Assembly (NCBI GenBank): GCA_038380795.1 | Contig: CM076275.1 | Location: 6,605,001-6,669,000, forward strand | DNA from: Pyrocephalus nanus | Taxonomy: Eukaryota > Chordata > Aves > Passeriformes > Tyrannidae | DNA length: 64,000 nt | Direction of reading: 5' to 3' | In this document: positions 35,243-47,606 of the stretch, piece by piece | Numbering within the stretch: the stretch's first letter is position 1 | How the letters are laid out: every line of letters starts with the position of its first letter | Notes under the pieces: generated by a model | Databases searched by the model: none | What the model was told of the DNA's origin: nothing | Seen by the model: only the letters and a program-made list of their open reading frames with translations | Program-made: the position numbers and the translations under genes

Positions 35243-38200
35243 CATGAAAGGGAAGAGAATGTTTAGTTTTCTCCCTTGTGGCTGAATCTTTCACAGCAAA
35301 GAACTGCAATTTCTTTTCTAATTCTTCTCATTTTACGTATACCTTTCAATGATAATTCCCATCCTTTCTTTGTAAATAAAGAATTTTCATTTCAGAACAC
35401 ATTTGAATGCTGTTTTAAAATAAAATTGATTTTCCATCTTTATGTAATTAAATTTTGTGATCAGAAGGAAATTGGATTGGAATAACAAGCCTGATGTGTT
35501 AGTCCCTCTTTGTTTTATCTATGTACTTAAAAAACAAAACAAAACCACAAACAAGATGAGCCTGCAAAGGTAGCTGTAGTGTCTGATACAGCAAGGGATA
35601 AAGACTTTAATCTCTAATATAAATGAAGGAGACTTATTTTTTCCTCTGTTAATAGGCAGAGGTCACTCTGAGACCCTGGCACTGGAGTTGCCTCATGTGG
35701 TACAGATTTTGAAACTGCAGTGTGTGATTCCTCACTTTTTAATAAGCAGAAAATCGCATGAAAGCTTTCACAAATTAGCATCACTATCCAGTGACCTACT
35801 GAGGGGTGAAAAAGGAAGAAAACCCCATGAGAGTAGGATAATTAATTGGTTAAAATGTTATATAGTAAAAAAAAAATCCAGCGTGGAGTCCTGTTCAAAG
35901 CATCCACACTTGTATTTATTATGTTTAATACCACTGTAATCCTTTAAAAGGTATATAATGGGCTGCTCTTCAGTTCTAGGTGCATTCTAGTAGATGTTTT
36001 CTTTATTAGCATAAACATTAGCTGTGAGGGAGCAAGCATGGCTTAAATTTCTCTTCATTCCCCAAGAAGTGTGTAATTAGCTGACGTTTATCCTTTCCTG
36101 AGGAAAAAACACTGCATTTGGGCTTTTGTTTCCCTCCCTCATTAGCCAGCATTTGGCCAGAGCAGTGTGCTGTGGGTAACTTCAATTGCTTTGCACGTGT
36201 TGTATTTTGCAAATTCAGAGCTGGCCACAAATGACACCAAACTTTTGCCTCAGTGGGACCAGAATAATAGGCAGGTGCACTGTAGTGAAACATCTACTTT
36301 CGTATATTATGAATGTGGATTTTCTATTTCTCCACCCTTTACCCTCAAAAAAGAACCCCAAATAACAACAAGAACAACAAATCTTTATTTGTTCTTTTAG
36401 CCCAGCAAGCTTGCTGAGGTGCACTGGGTCAGGCCATAAGCAGGTTCCTTCCCATGCAGCTCAGTGTGTGACTTTCCTGACTTTGGGTGGCTTAAGATCC
36501 CTGCATGTTTTGAGTTTCACTGTATCTTCATTTTTTTTTCTCGCCTAGCCCGTTAGTTGTTACTGTACCCTGAAAAATGGAGACTTTAAAGTCATTTCAC
36601 CTGCGTAAGATGTAAATTACGTTAGGATTGTCTCTGAGTTAGCACTGGATCTTGTTAGACATGTGATTTGAACACATTTTATGCGTGTGGAAGCATGCCA
36701 AGAAGTCTTGAGTTTGAAGAAAAAGATGAGCTTTCTGCAATTCAAATAATAGTGGGTACTTTGTGTATCACATTGGTTCCCAGTTTTCTTTGAAGAATTG
36801 TTGCTTATTGCTGGTTTTTGTTGTTTTGGTGACATAATGACACAGTTGGGAGATGTAATTTGCAGCATTTGCTTTCAGAACAAACCATACAGCGATGGTT
36901 TGAATATTTAGCTGTACTGTTTCAAGGTAGCTTTGACAGTGAGTTGATAATTCCTGTATCCACTGAGATGCCAGTGGGAGGCTGGGCAGGAGCTGGGGAC
37001 AGAACCAGAGAGGAGAGGGAGGGGTTTTTAACCTGTGGAGGATCTTGCAGCCTCCACTGGGACTCCTAGGGGATAAGAAAATCTATGTGTTGCTCAAGTT
37101 TTCCGAAAAATAACCTGTGAAATGCGAAGATTAGGCTAAGAGTGTTTTAAGTCAAGTTAGAAAATTGATTTCAAAGTTGTAAATCTGGAAAAAAAGTAAG
37201 AAGTGATTGTGTTCAGTTCCTCATCAAAAGTGTGAAACAAAAAAAGCAGCAGCACATCTCCACATCTGAAATACTTATTCTTCTTTTTAGTCTTCTTTAG
37301 GACCAATTCAGCAAAACACTCTTAGTTTTTCTCCAGTTTTGGCCCAAGCTGACTATGCCTTTCAGTCAACTCAGAAGAAAGTTAAATGTATTCCTGTGTC
37401 TTTATTCAAAACTTTGTTTAATGTGCTTTTTCTTAATCTATTTCTTTTTTCCTGGTTTGTCCTTGAACAAACCTTTTGGTCCAGAGTATTCTGATGTTCT
37501 CCATAATTTTTTTTATCCCTGCGTTAAAGGACTTGTTTCAATGTATTTAATGATTAAATAAATTAGTATAACCCATTTTCCTTCTTTGAGCATCCTGAGG
37601 TGCACAGGTGAGTTCCAGCTAACACAGGGTAAAGCCACATGTGGGCAAATAAACATTTGTCCATGTACATTAAAATATTGTCTGGTTCTATAAACATGGG
37701 ACATTGAGGTCTGGTGTTGTAACTGAAATGAACTACAGCAAAGGGAATCTGGTTTCCACCAGAGAGCTGAGAGGCATCTCATGCAGCTTTATGCAGTTTG
37801 GAGCTTGTCTTTATTTTTTAGCTGAATTCAGCCCTGAGGGTGAATGACTGGCAGCCAAATTAACATGATGGTCTCTAAAGGCCCTGAATGGATTTCAGAT
37901 CCTCTTCTGAACGATCTGTGCAGTAGTATTTATCTGGAGAACAAGAGTCATGACAGTTTTGGAAGGAAAGAAGAGCATACTTTTGGTACGAGAGTTTTTC
38001 AAAAGTATATATTCTGGATTTAAAATAATATTTTTTTTTTTAGGAGTAGCAGATAGTATCTGAGTAAACCTTGTCAATAACACAGAAGTTCTTTTATTGG
38101 AAAACTGGAGACAAGTGAATCATGGTGCTTATAATATCGTACCTTGTAGCTGAATGAGCATAGAAAGGGAATTCATTTGTATCTGGAGAGGCACCAATCA

Positions 38201-38999
38201 TCCCTTCCCTGTGCACTCGTCCTGAGCCGGGCAGGGAGCAGAGGTGGAAACTCTTGCTCTGGGCTTGGCATTGACTGGCTGATGTATTGCCTGTAGATCT
38301 GCCATTTAATTCTGTTTAACCAGCTTGTTATCAGTAGAAGGCAGCAGGAACTGGGACTTCAGCCTGCAGACTGATGTGCCAGTTGTGTATGGGCTTTTCT
38401 GAACCTGCCATAATGAGAAGTTCACTGCAGTTCAAGTCCCAAATGTTTAATGAGATGTAAGTAGGTGATATTGTCTGGTATTTTAGATAATACTCAAGCT
38501 GCAGGAGGAATTAAGGGAAAGGACAGGTTATCGCTGTTGAGGACAGAGGGATTGGTGAGGGGATGCAGCTGCACCTGCATGGGGTGGGTACCAGTCCTTC
38601 CTCACCCTGCTGGCATTGCTGTGTGACTTGGATCCAGTGCCTGGGAAAGTGGCACATAACAGCAAACTGCAAGAATGACACAACTGTGATTCTCTGCCTC
38701 CCAGGGATTTGTGAGAATACATCTGTTGATGATGACGAGATCCTTATGGATACAGGGCCAAACAAGGCTCTTCAGACAGTGAAGTGGGAAGGGGCTGGGA
38801 GCAGGGCCTAGAAAGTGAATTTTTTTTTAAGGAGCTTAAATTTGCATGCAAGGAGTTTGTACCCACACAGTGAGCCCAAAATCACTGCCCATCTCACCTG
38901 CCTAAATTTTTCCTGCAAACAGCTTCTTCAGCACTCCCCTGTGTCTCAGGGTAAAATCAAGTGTTGAAGTTTGCCCCCTGCCTCGTGCTGCCACTCATT
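35243..38999. other. Non-coding spacer
   Basis: No gene recognised. AT-rich to about 38.2 kb, then slightly more GC-rich towards 39 kb. Open frames near 38.5-38.8 kb lie on both strands and are mutually exclusive. Confidence 0.5.
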
Positions 39000-39036
39000 C
39001 CTCTGCCCGCCGCCTCGGCCGAGCAGAGGAGCCAAT
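39000..39036. promoter_or_regulatory. CpG-containing inverted repeat with CCAAT word
   Basis: CCTCTGC (39000-39006) is the exact reverse complement of GCAGAGG (39023-39029). The interior holds CCGCCG and the palindrome CTCGGCCGAG, with four CpGs in 30 bp. The word GCCAAT follows at about 39031. A compact regulatory element is possible, but nothing downstream looks like a transcript. Confidence 0.25.
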
Positions 39037-39326
39037 CTTTCTCTGTGAGAAATCTGAGTGTTAATAATTTCTGGCAAGTGTTGTGCTGAAGCAGACAATT
39101 TTGTTACGCCAGCCAGGCATGTTGGGGAGTTACACTGGACAGAGCAAGGAAAACACTTCATTCATGTTTGAATTCCTTGCCTCTCCACAGCCTCCCAGGG
39201 CAGTGGTGTGAGCCAGGGCAGATCCATTTCACATGGCTGCTTTCCCCTGGAAATGCCTCCAGTGATGGTCTGGCATGCGATGGTGGCTGCTTATTTCTGT
39301 GACATCACCCCCTGGGTTGGCATTTA
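39037..39326. other. Spacer
   Basis: Nothing recognised. Confidence 0.4.
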
Positions 39327-39357
39327 TTTTTTTTTTTTATTTTTTCCCCCTTTTTTA
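39327..39357 (+). repeat. T-rich/pyrimidine tract
   Basis: T run with one A interruption, then C5 and T6. A related C-rich tract (CCCCCCACCCCCCCGCCCCC) lies at about 39528-39547. Confidence 0.85.
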
Positions 39358-39547
39358 AAGCTGCTAATCTTGCCTCATGGTGGTGTATCTGGTCCCTTAA
39401 TAACACTAGGTCAATGGGAAGTGTGGGTCAGGTATATTTAACTGGGTGTATTGAACATGTTTGTTTGCAAAATATAAGCCTGGTTTGTTATTTTTTATTG
39501 GTTTTATTTGAAATTAGACCTTCTCTTCCCCCCACCCCCCCGCCCCC

Positions 39548-42500
39548 AGTATTTCTAACTGTTGTTTTCCTCCAAAACATTTTTAAGCTGTTTTGCAGAT
39601 GAATGTTAGAAACTGGATTGGGAAAAAAAGACTTAATGACAAGGGAAAAGTGTTGACTGTGTTTTCAGTATTCTTTTCTATTTAAGTCACTGGGGAAAAG
39701 AAAAGCGAGGTAGGCTAAAAATTCCATCATTTTCTTGTGATATTTTTCACTTTAGAAAAAATGAGTGCTTTATAACTAAGTCTCACTTGGAATTCCTGGT
39801 GCTTGCCTGATTCCCGGGGGGATTTCTTGAGTATGGTTGTCCATGCCACATGAGGATCTCTCTTCCCTGACAGACATGAGATGTGTGAGAAATTAGTATC
39901 TGTGCCATGAGAATATCATTAACTATGCTGCTTGAATCTAGGAAGACCTTTTTATATTCTTTGGGGATGGCATCTTAGAGATCTACCCTATTGATTCACC
40001 TCTTAAGTCTAAGCTACTCTGGGGTTAGCATCTATGTGTGGGCTCTGGGATAACGAGCTGCTGTATCCCACTTAATCCACAGCAGCTGCCCAAGGGTAAA
40101 TACGAGGTAGCTCAAGGCTGCTTAACTTCGGTTTATGAGAATATTTGTAATCACAAATACATTTTTAATATCAAGTTTTTCTAGGCCAACTAGCTTCAAG
40201 TTTATGGAACTGTTTTAGATCTCCATTGCATTGTGTAAATAGGATACAAACACCAAATCAAGTGTCTTTTAGTCTGTGTGTTCCCAATTCAAAGGATATT
40301 TTTGTGACAGATACTCTTAAAAGTTGTTGAAAGCAGTGCAATAGTTCTGTTTTTAAAATATAACATATTCATTGCAAGAAGAGATCAACATAGTGCTGTT
40401 TAACGCTGTGTAAATATTTGTATATAAATAGAATAATCCTTTTAAACAAATAATTCAGGGGACTAGATTTTCTTTGTGCAAAGATTGTGCACGTAATAGT
40501 TTTCACCTACCAGTTTAGCAGTGCATTCAGATTGTAATTGTATTTGCAAGGTGCTGTATTGTATAAGGAACAATGAAAGAGGAAGCAGCCAGCACTGCTC
40601 ACTACATGAAAACAACAGTTTAAACACTCTCAGGTATTTTTCTGGTAACACTTTCCCTGTCTTCCCTTTCTCCTTCTAATGAATCCCTGATGGATATTGT
40701 TGCCCAGTTTGCAGAAGGACAGTGTGTGGCAGTTCACACTTTACAAAGTGGTTTCTAATGAAGTTAGAAAAGCTGTGAGATCAAATTTCACTAAGGAAGT
40801 TAATATTATTTCACAGCTAAAATAATTTTTTTTAGGAATAATGAGATGTCTAGATGCTCTGCACTCTAAAATTGATGCCCTTCAGAAATCTAGAATGAAA
40901 TAGCATTTGTGCTTAATGATAGTTAATTTTTATTTATCTCTTTTTATTTAGAACAAGTGAAAGGGACATGTTGCTGTATTATTTCCAGATTGCTGCATTA
41001 TTCTTACAAGGTGGGAGGGTGCCTCGTATTTCCCCTGGCGGTTCTGAATAACCATTGTTAATGACTTAAATTAGAAACAAATTTTCCTAAGCGTCCATGG
41101 AAGTAAATCTGTGCAACAGAGGCACTTTTTTGAGAGCAGGATCCAGTTTCCTTCACAAAGTCTCTCTGTGCCCAAGCTGGATAATACAAGTGATTGATGT
41201 GTGAGCTGAGCTGTTCGGGTTTTTTTAATTCTCCTCCTCCCTATAATTTCCTCTTGCTCTCACCTTATGTCATATGAGATGGTAGCAAAACAGCTGTCCT
41301 GGGATCTAATACGAGATATTTTGTCAGCATATGGTGGTAGTGTTAGCTTGGGCTGTGCTTTGAATACCAATAGCTTTTGCTGCTGCTGTGAGATACAGGT
41401 GGTGGGATGACTGCCGGGCAAACACCGAGCGCTGCTTGAGGGAGGCACAGTGGAGCATATCCCAAAGGCAAAATCCAGCTGCCAGGATGTTTCTTCTATT
41501 CTAAACAAAGCTGATTTCTTAAATTTATTAATCTGGTTTTTGCTGGTGTTAAATTGTGGCTGTTAATGCTGAAAAGCAGATCTGTAATGTTATCTTTGGA
41601 ACAATTCACATCCTGAAAATGAAGTGTGAGCTGGAGCTGGTTGGTAGATGAAAGCCCAGCAGTGTCTGGGCTGGTGAGAGGCAGAGAAGCCAACAGCAGA
41701 GACAGCAGGACACGCACAGAGACAAACACAGCTCTCGTCGACTGGTTGCAAATGAAGTGGGTTATTGTTTAGTTAGCGAGTCCCACGGCACTGCTGTGGT
41801 GCTTCTTCTCAAATCCCAGTGCCTGGCATAATAATGCATCTGTTTGAGGTGTAGAAAGAATTTACATGAATATCCAAATGAAACAACTCTTTGGAGAGCA
41901 TTTAAATGGGGAAAAAATAAAGAAGAGTATTGGAATCTGGACATGAATGAAGCCCTGAATTTTTTTTTTGTTTGTTTTGTTTTTCTATTATTCAAAGACC
42001 CCAGTTTTGACCAGTGAAGAGCTCACTTGTAGGTAATTGGAGCCCACAGTTATTGGCACATTCAGTGATTCAGAAACAGGTACGTGCAATCAGATCTCCC
42101 CACACAGCCTGAACGGCTCCAGTGCTGCTCTTCTGGGGCTCTGACATGAAAGCTGCTTCATTTCCTTACAAGATTTAAATGCTGCCTTCAGATACACGTG
42201 TGGCTTTTTGCTGAAGTTCCTGCTTCTGCAGTTTTGAGGTCGTAGAAATCCGCATAGATTTGTTACCTTCAGTGGTGTGATGTAATTAACAGCAGCTGAG
42301 ATCCAGCCCTTAAGGGATTCTTAAAATTTTAAGCTAATTTGAGTATAACTTTCAAGCCAGTGGCAGATAAAATTAAATTCCTGCTTTAGGAATGTGGAGT
42401 GGCTCTTTTTGTTCATCTTGTTCCTATATTCTTGTAATCCAGTTGTGCATGAGTTGGCACATCAGAATGAATCCCACAATGTTGATTGTTTCTGCAAAGG

Positions 42501-43789
42501 GGTACTGTATGTTGAGTAAGAAAATACTGAATTATTAAGTAGTTTTTAAAATATGTTGCCTGTCAGAATAAAATTAATGAGATGGCAGATGCAATTGTTA
42601 CACTGGGGTTAAGACCTGAGATTTGTGGATGGAATAGAAATTACTTTTATGTAGAACAACAGCACGAGTCTATGAAATGTTTCTGTTCTATAAAAACCCT
42701 TGCTGAAGTCACCAGAGTTGATGTTCCGTTGTATGGGAATGCTTTGTTACCTTGCACTGAGTTTTTCCACCAGCAAGAACCTAAATTTTATCTAAAGCAT
42801 GATGTTCAGAGATGTTTTCTAATTTCTAAAGGCAAGGCCATGAAAGACTATTTTATTTTTTTATATTATTTGAAAAATGGGGACAAGTAATCTTCGATAA
42901 AAGGCATTGTGTTAGAGACTGCAGATGATATTGGGAGTGGAAGCTTTCATCATAGGGTATCTGGGTCTAATGAGCAAAATCAAGCTTGTCACTGGCCATT
43001 AAGACTCTGGATGCCTTTTAGTGCCTACTGGAATTGCCATTTTGTTGGTCATATATTCTGTGGTGCCTCGGGACTGTTACTCATTTGCTCGCATTAGTGC
43101 ACAATTTCCATTCTGCTTATCCTTTAGTCTTATTTAGAAACATCACATTGTTAATGAGATTGCCTGGCAAGATGGTATGTGGTGTTTGGAACTGCTCCTG
43201 GTTCTACTGGGAATCCTGGCTGCCTGGCAGAGGCACTGCTGTAAAAAACAGACAGGAGATTAACCAGAATTAATTTACTTGCAAGGCTTAAGGTGAAGAA
43301 GAAATTTTTCTTTAGATCAAAGGCAAGACCTGTTTTCAGGTTTCCTTTTGTTTTCCTTTTCTGCATAGGACCTGCTGTCTTTGGGACCATTTGGGCATTT
43401 TCATGTGACTTCATCCTTCTTCTGATCTCTGTCTCCTTCACGGGGCCCTTTCTGGTTCAGGTGGGGGTCCTGGGTGCTCATTTTCAATGTGCCACTGGGA
43501 GCATTGTGGAGCTGGGAATTGGTGGAGCTGGAGGTGGCTGTTGTGGGATGGCACAACGAGCATCCCTGCTCCACAGGGGCCAGCACTGCTGGTTCCAGGC
43601 TCAGCCCACTGGAGCTTTGCATTCCAGCCACTACCCCTCAGCTCAGGGGAGTTCGCAGCCGACAGCTACGTTATTTTAAAAGCATGACTCTCCCCTATCC
43701 CCTTGCCAGGATACTTTATGTCCTGGTGTAATTATATCAAAGTATAGATATTTGATGGTAGGGAATAGCATCTGTAAATTCTCATTTGT
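39548..43789. other. Non-coding spacer
   Basis: No gene recognised. A minus-strand frame at 41496-41729 begins with a leucine-rich, signal-peptide-like stretch but has no ATG and a stop just upstream. The 102-codon plus-strand frame at 42582-42890 starts with ATG but shows no domain. A GC-richer patch spans 43430-43670. Confidence 0.5.
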
Positions 43790-44170
43790 TTGATGACAGA
43801 ACGTTGGAAAGGCCTCACAGTGCCATGCTAATCACTGTATATATTTAATAAAAGTGTTTGCGTGGTGTCAACTGAACATTAAAATCATATTATTAAATAT
43901 GGATCAGTGCAAGCTGCTAACTGCTCTTTATCAATTTATATAAACATGACACATCACATTAAATTTCAGTAGATTTAACAATTAATCTTCATTTAATTAA
44001 AACTGCAATTTTGACAACCTGTCGTTCAGTGATTGCTGTAGACTCTTTGAAGCAAACCAAATGCTTGTGATTAATCAATTAATTTATTTATTTTCACTGC
44101 TTTTTGAGAGGATATGTTTCAAGGAAGCACTTTATAAGGCAGAAGCTGTATAAATCATTTAAAGTGTGTG
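43790..44170. other. AT-rich block resembling conserved non-coding DNA
   Basis: Repeat-free and low in CpG, dense in TTAAT/ATTA homeodomain-type cores (for example AACAATTAATCTTC and ATTTAATTAAAACTG) and in TAAT-N-ATTA-like pairs. Microsatellites and T runs, frequent elsewhere, are absent. This texture is typical of developmental enhancers conserved among amniotes. Conservation itself cannot be seen here. Confidence 0.3.
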
Positions 44171-44441
44171 TGTAATTAAATATTGCTCTGACCAACTGAT
44201 CTGGCTTTGAAAGCTTCGTGCTGCATTACAAATACACAAGTGTCTGGTTTTACTCTCTGAAACTTGTTGTTCCCAGAGACTGTAGAGTAAACAAGCCCAT
44301 TCCTGCTTAGGGAGTAAGTGTAGAGGTACAGAATTGGAGAAAGCTTTATTAATCCCACCTCTGGTCCTTCAGCCTCATTGATTTTTGACACGGCTACTGG
44401 AAAACCACTGGCTTTTTCTTAATTCACTATTCCTTCAGCAA
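44171..44441. other. Spacer
   Basis: Nothing recognised. Confidence 0.4.
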
Positions 44442-44463
44442 TTTTTTTTTTTTTTTTTTTTTT
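44442..44463 (+). repeat. Poly-T tract (T22)
   Basis: Twenty-two consecutive T. Confidence 0.92.
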
Positions 44464-46120
44464 GGTAAGAAACTATGCTGAAACTGTATGGGAGGAATTT
44501 AGTGAACATTAAAGAAACCGTAATTTAAATTATGGAAGAAAGGTAATAAATCACTGTGTTTGGTACTTCATCTCATTTAGAGGCCTTTTTCCATGTTGAC
44601 AGAATTAAAATATTAATTTGGTTTTCAATTATTCTCTTTCAGCTGCACTTTATGTTTCTGCCTTAGGTTTTTATAGATTTTGTCACTTTAAAAAATGTAC
44701 TACTAAGGGCAGGGTTTCAATTATCTGATTTCCTTTTCCATTTAAACTTCCAGACTGATTTTCATCTAAAGATCGTATCTACCATGCATCTGATTATTGG
44801 ATGTAGATCAATCAGATGGAGATATTTATATCATCTGTCTCATATGTTGGAAAATGACATTGAGAAATTAGTATCTGCTGCTCCTCATTTGGAGTTATCC
44901 CATTTGGATGCAGTGCAGCAGATCCTCCCTGTATGCCCCACTGCTCTGTGGTGATGGAGATGGGCTGGGAAGGGGTAGTGGTTTTAGGCAAAATTAACTC
45001 CATTACAGTTAAAGACAATTACAAAGGATAAAGTATTTCTAGATCTTAAATCTCCAAAAATAAAAGCATGTGCCAAATTCATAACTCACTGTGGTAAGAC
45101 ATGGATGGTCTTAGGAAAGGAAGCAGGATTATCCTTCCCAAAGGCCTTGCCCGGGGAGTTCCTCAGGCACCACACCCTTGCTGTGTTTCCTTGTAAACTC
45201 TAAAATCCCTGCATTTCCAGCAACTCAGAAAAGCAACAGAAGAGTCCCTTTGGTAGGGTTTTGCTGTGGTCAACCCTTTGGTCTTGCACAGCCACGAGTA
45301 GTCTCTTGTTCCATAGAAACTGGACATCTCTACAGGTGATGCCACTTTTAGTCTTCCCAACAAATAAATTACTCCTTGAAAACTAGGTGTGATGTAAATC
45401 ACTAAAGAAGTCCAGTTCTTCTCTGTGGCGGGATGTCTCCACAAAGGAGTTGCCCCTGCAGCATCTGCAATGTGGTGGTTGATTAATTGTCTTCACATTC
45501 TACGTTGGTTTATGCTGTTTTAATGGCCTGTAAGACTTTTTGTTCCAGAATAAATGGAAAATGAAACATTGCCAGTTGCATGTGATGTAACGGTTGTTGG
45601 TGAACTTGCAGCTGTTGCATCAGATGTCAGAGGCCAGCACAGTCTGTGGAGGTGGAAAATGGGTGGGAAAGAGGTGAGATACAGGATAATGACATCATTT
45701 TTAGCTTAATAAAATACACTGGATGTAAAGATTTCAGTCACTGCCAGGCTGCTCTGGAGGATCTTGTGTGCCTGGGATGCACTCCCAGGATCTGAAATAC
45801 AGACTTGGCTTCTGTGTCCCTGGTACTAATTCCATATGTAATGAAAACTTCTTAATTAGTCCTGTTCCACAGGAGCACTTACTCTCTACTTAGGCAATGA
45901 ATTTTCTGTAAGTAAAAGTGTAGTACAATAATTGTGTTGCATGATGGGCGTGTTTAGATAACCCTCCTATTATTTTAGGAAGTGCAGTACTTCAAAGAAA
46001 ACTTATCCCAAGGTGTCCCTTAAACTTTTCTTTTGTGCTACCCTCTGGATTACTCTCCTATCTCCTTCCTTTGATATGTTAATCCAGTCATTTTTCTTAC
46101 CAGGGCTCACTGCTTCTGCC
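44464..46120. other. Non-coding spacer
   Basis: No gene, RNA or recognised repeat. Confidence 0.5.
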
Positions 46121-46139
46121 TTTTTTTTTTTTTTTTTTT
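46121..46139 (+). repeat. Poly-T tract (T19)
   Basis: Nineteen consecutive T. Confidence 0.92.
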
Positions 46140-47400
46140 AACTATAATTTAATTTTGTGGAGAGTTAGTGCTTATCAGTTTTGTTTTAGTATTTGATAAT
46201 TTCTGTGACCATTTTTATTCATCAAAATGAAAGTATACACACTGTTCTGACTGACTTTTGTGTTTACTAGTCCATTATGTTACTTTTTTTTTAACAGTTC
46301 CTCTTTATTCTTTCTGAAACAGCAGCACTGGTTTTTTTACTTGGTTTGAGTTTGAGCTGTTTGGATCTTATGATGCTTCAACATAATTAAGGATCTCCTG
46401 ACTCCAGAAGGTTTTGACAGGCTCACCTCTAGGCACATACTTGCTAACTTCAAAACTTTACCCAAGATTAGTCAAATCTACCCCCAGTTCTTGAAAACTT
46501 GAGTCTTCTGGGAAACAAATGCTTGTTGGATTTGAAGCATGGTCACAAATTAAGCCTTTGGCATTAGGTGCTTCTGCTTCTTAGCCAAAAGCTTCACCTG
46601 TCAGATTTTACCAAAACTTGTGCAGCATGTGAGATCTGACTTGTTTTTCGTCAGCTATACAACAAATGGTAATGAATTAATTTACAACTCATTATTTAAG
46701 CCCTTTGAGCAATAGCTTTAAATATCCACCTACTGTTGTCTCAAACATTAAGTACGCAGCTCTGCCACCTGCGCACAGTCCGGATGATGCAGATTCTGCA
46801 GGGCTGTGGTTGCCTCATACTGAATTGTAAAAATCTAATTCTTTATCCCTTTCTTACTCAGCATAATGCTGATAAACCAGATTTTTTGTTTGGGCTTCAG
46901 ATTTAGCAAAAGTCGTATGGTTTAGCAGGAGCTTAATTATATTTACTGACAAGCTCAGTCAGCTCTTCCAGCGCTTTTTTCCCCTCGTGGCAGTGCAGAA
47001 ACATGGTGGCAGTGCAGCTGAAAATATCCCTGCTCAGTTCCTTCTTAGCAGACAATGTGCCCTTATAATTATGATGGTGCAGATACACTAATATAATAAA
47101 GCTTTAGTCACCAAAGAAGAGACGAGGAGGGAAAGCCCAGTTTTAGAAGTTCACTGACTTGTGGCCTTTCCTGTCACTGCAATGATCTCAGTGAGGTGCT
47201 GCTGTCTGGGGACTCGGAGGGTTTGTGTGGTCACAGTGGAGACTGAAGTGTAGCATGTTAAATCAGCTTTAGTGGATTACCAGTGCCAGTCTGTCCATCA
47301 GCATGGAGTCTCCTCCCTTGGCTCTCTCCAGGTTTGCTTTCATGGTGTTGGTGGCATTTACCTTATTCTGTATTATTTTACTGATTTTCATCTTTACTGT
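46140..47400. other. Non-coding spacer
   Basis: No gene or interspersed repeat recognised. It runs up to the 5' truncation point of the next CR1 fragment. Confidence 0.5.
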
Positions 47401-47606
47401 GAGGGTGGTGAGGCCCTGGCACAGATTGCCCAGAGAAGCTGTGGCTGCCCCATCCCTGGAAGTGCCCAAGGCCAGGTTGGACCGGACTTGGAGTAACCTG
47501 AGATAGTGAAAGGTGTCCCTGCCCATGGCAAGGGGCTTGGAACTCCGTGATCTTTAAGGTCGGTCCTTTCCAACTCAAACCATTCTGGGATTCTGTGGTT
47601 CTGTAA
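47401..47606 (+). mobile_element. CR1 LINE 3'-end fragment, sense, best preserved
   Basis: The longest clear CR1 piece. In order: GAGGGTGGTGAGGCCCTGGC, CAGATTGCCCAGAGAAGCTG, TGGCTGCCCCATCCCTGGAA, AGTGCCCAAGGCCAGGTTGG, TAGTGAAAGGTGTCCCTGCC, CATGGCAAGGGGCTTGGAAC, TGATCTTTAAGGTC and the terminal ATTCTGGGATTCTGTGGTTC repeats. Few changes from the remembered avian consensus imply a fairly recent insertion. It begins within the tail end of CR1 ORF2 and the 3' UTR, so it has no coding capacity of its own. The four overlapping frames in this stretch are by-products of the repeat. Confidence 0.95.

Noticed and set aside
41496..41729. Minus-strand frame starting with a signal-peptide-like leucine run
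   Set aside because: There is no ATG (it begins at a GTG) and a TAA lies a short distance upstream in frame, so no secreted protein start can be supported.
42582..42890. 102-codon plus-strand frame starting with ATG
   Set aside because: No domain, no promoter or splice context, and a length expected by chance.
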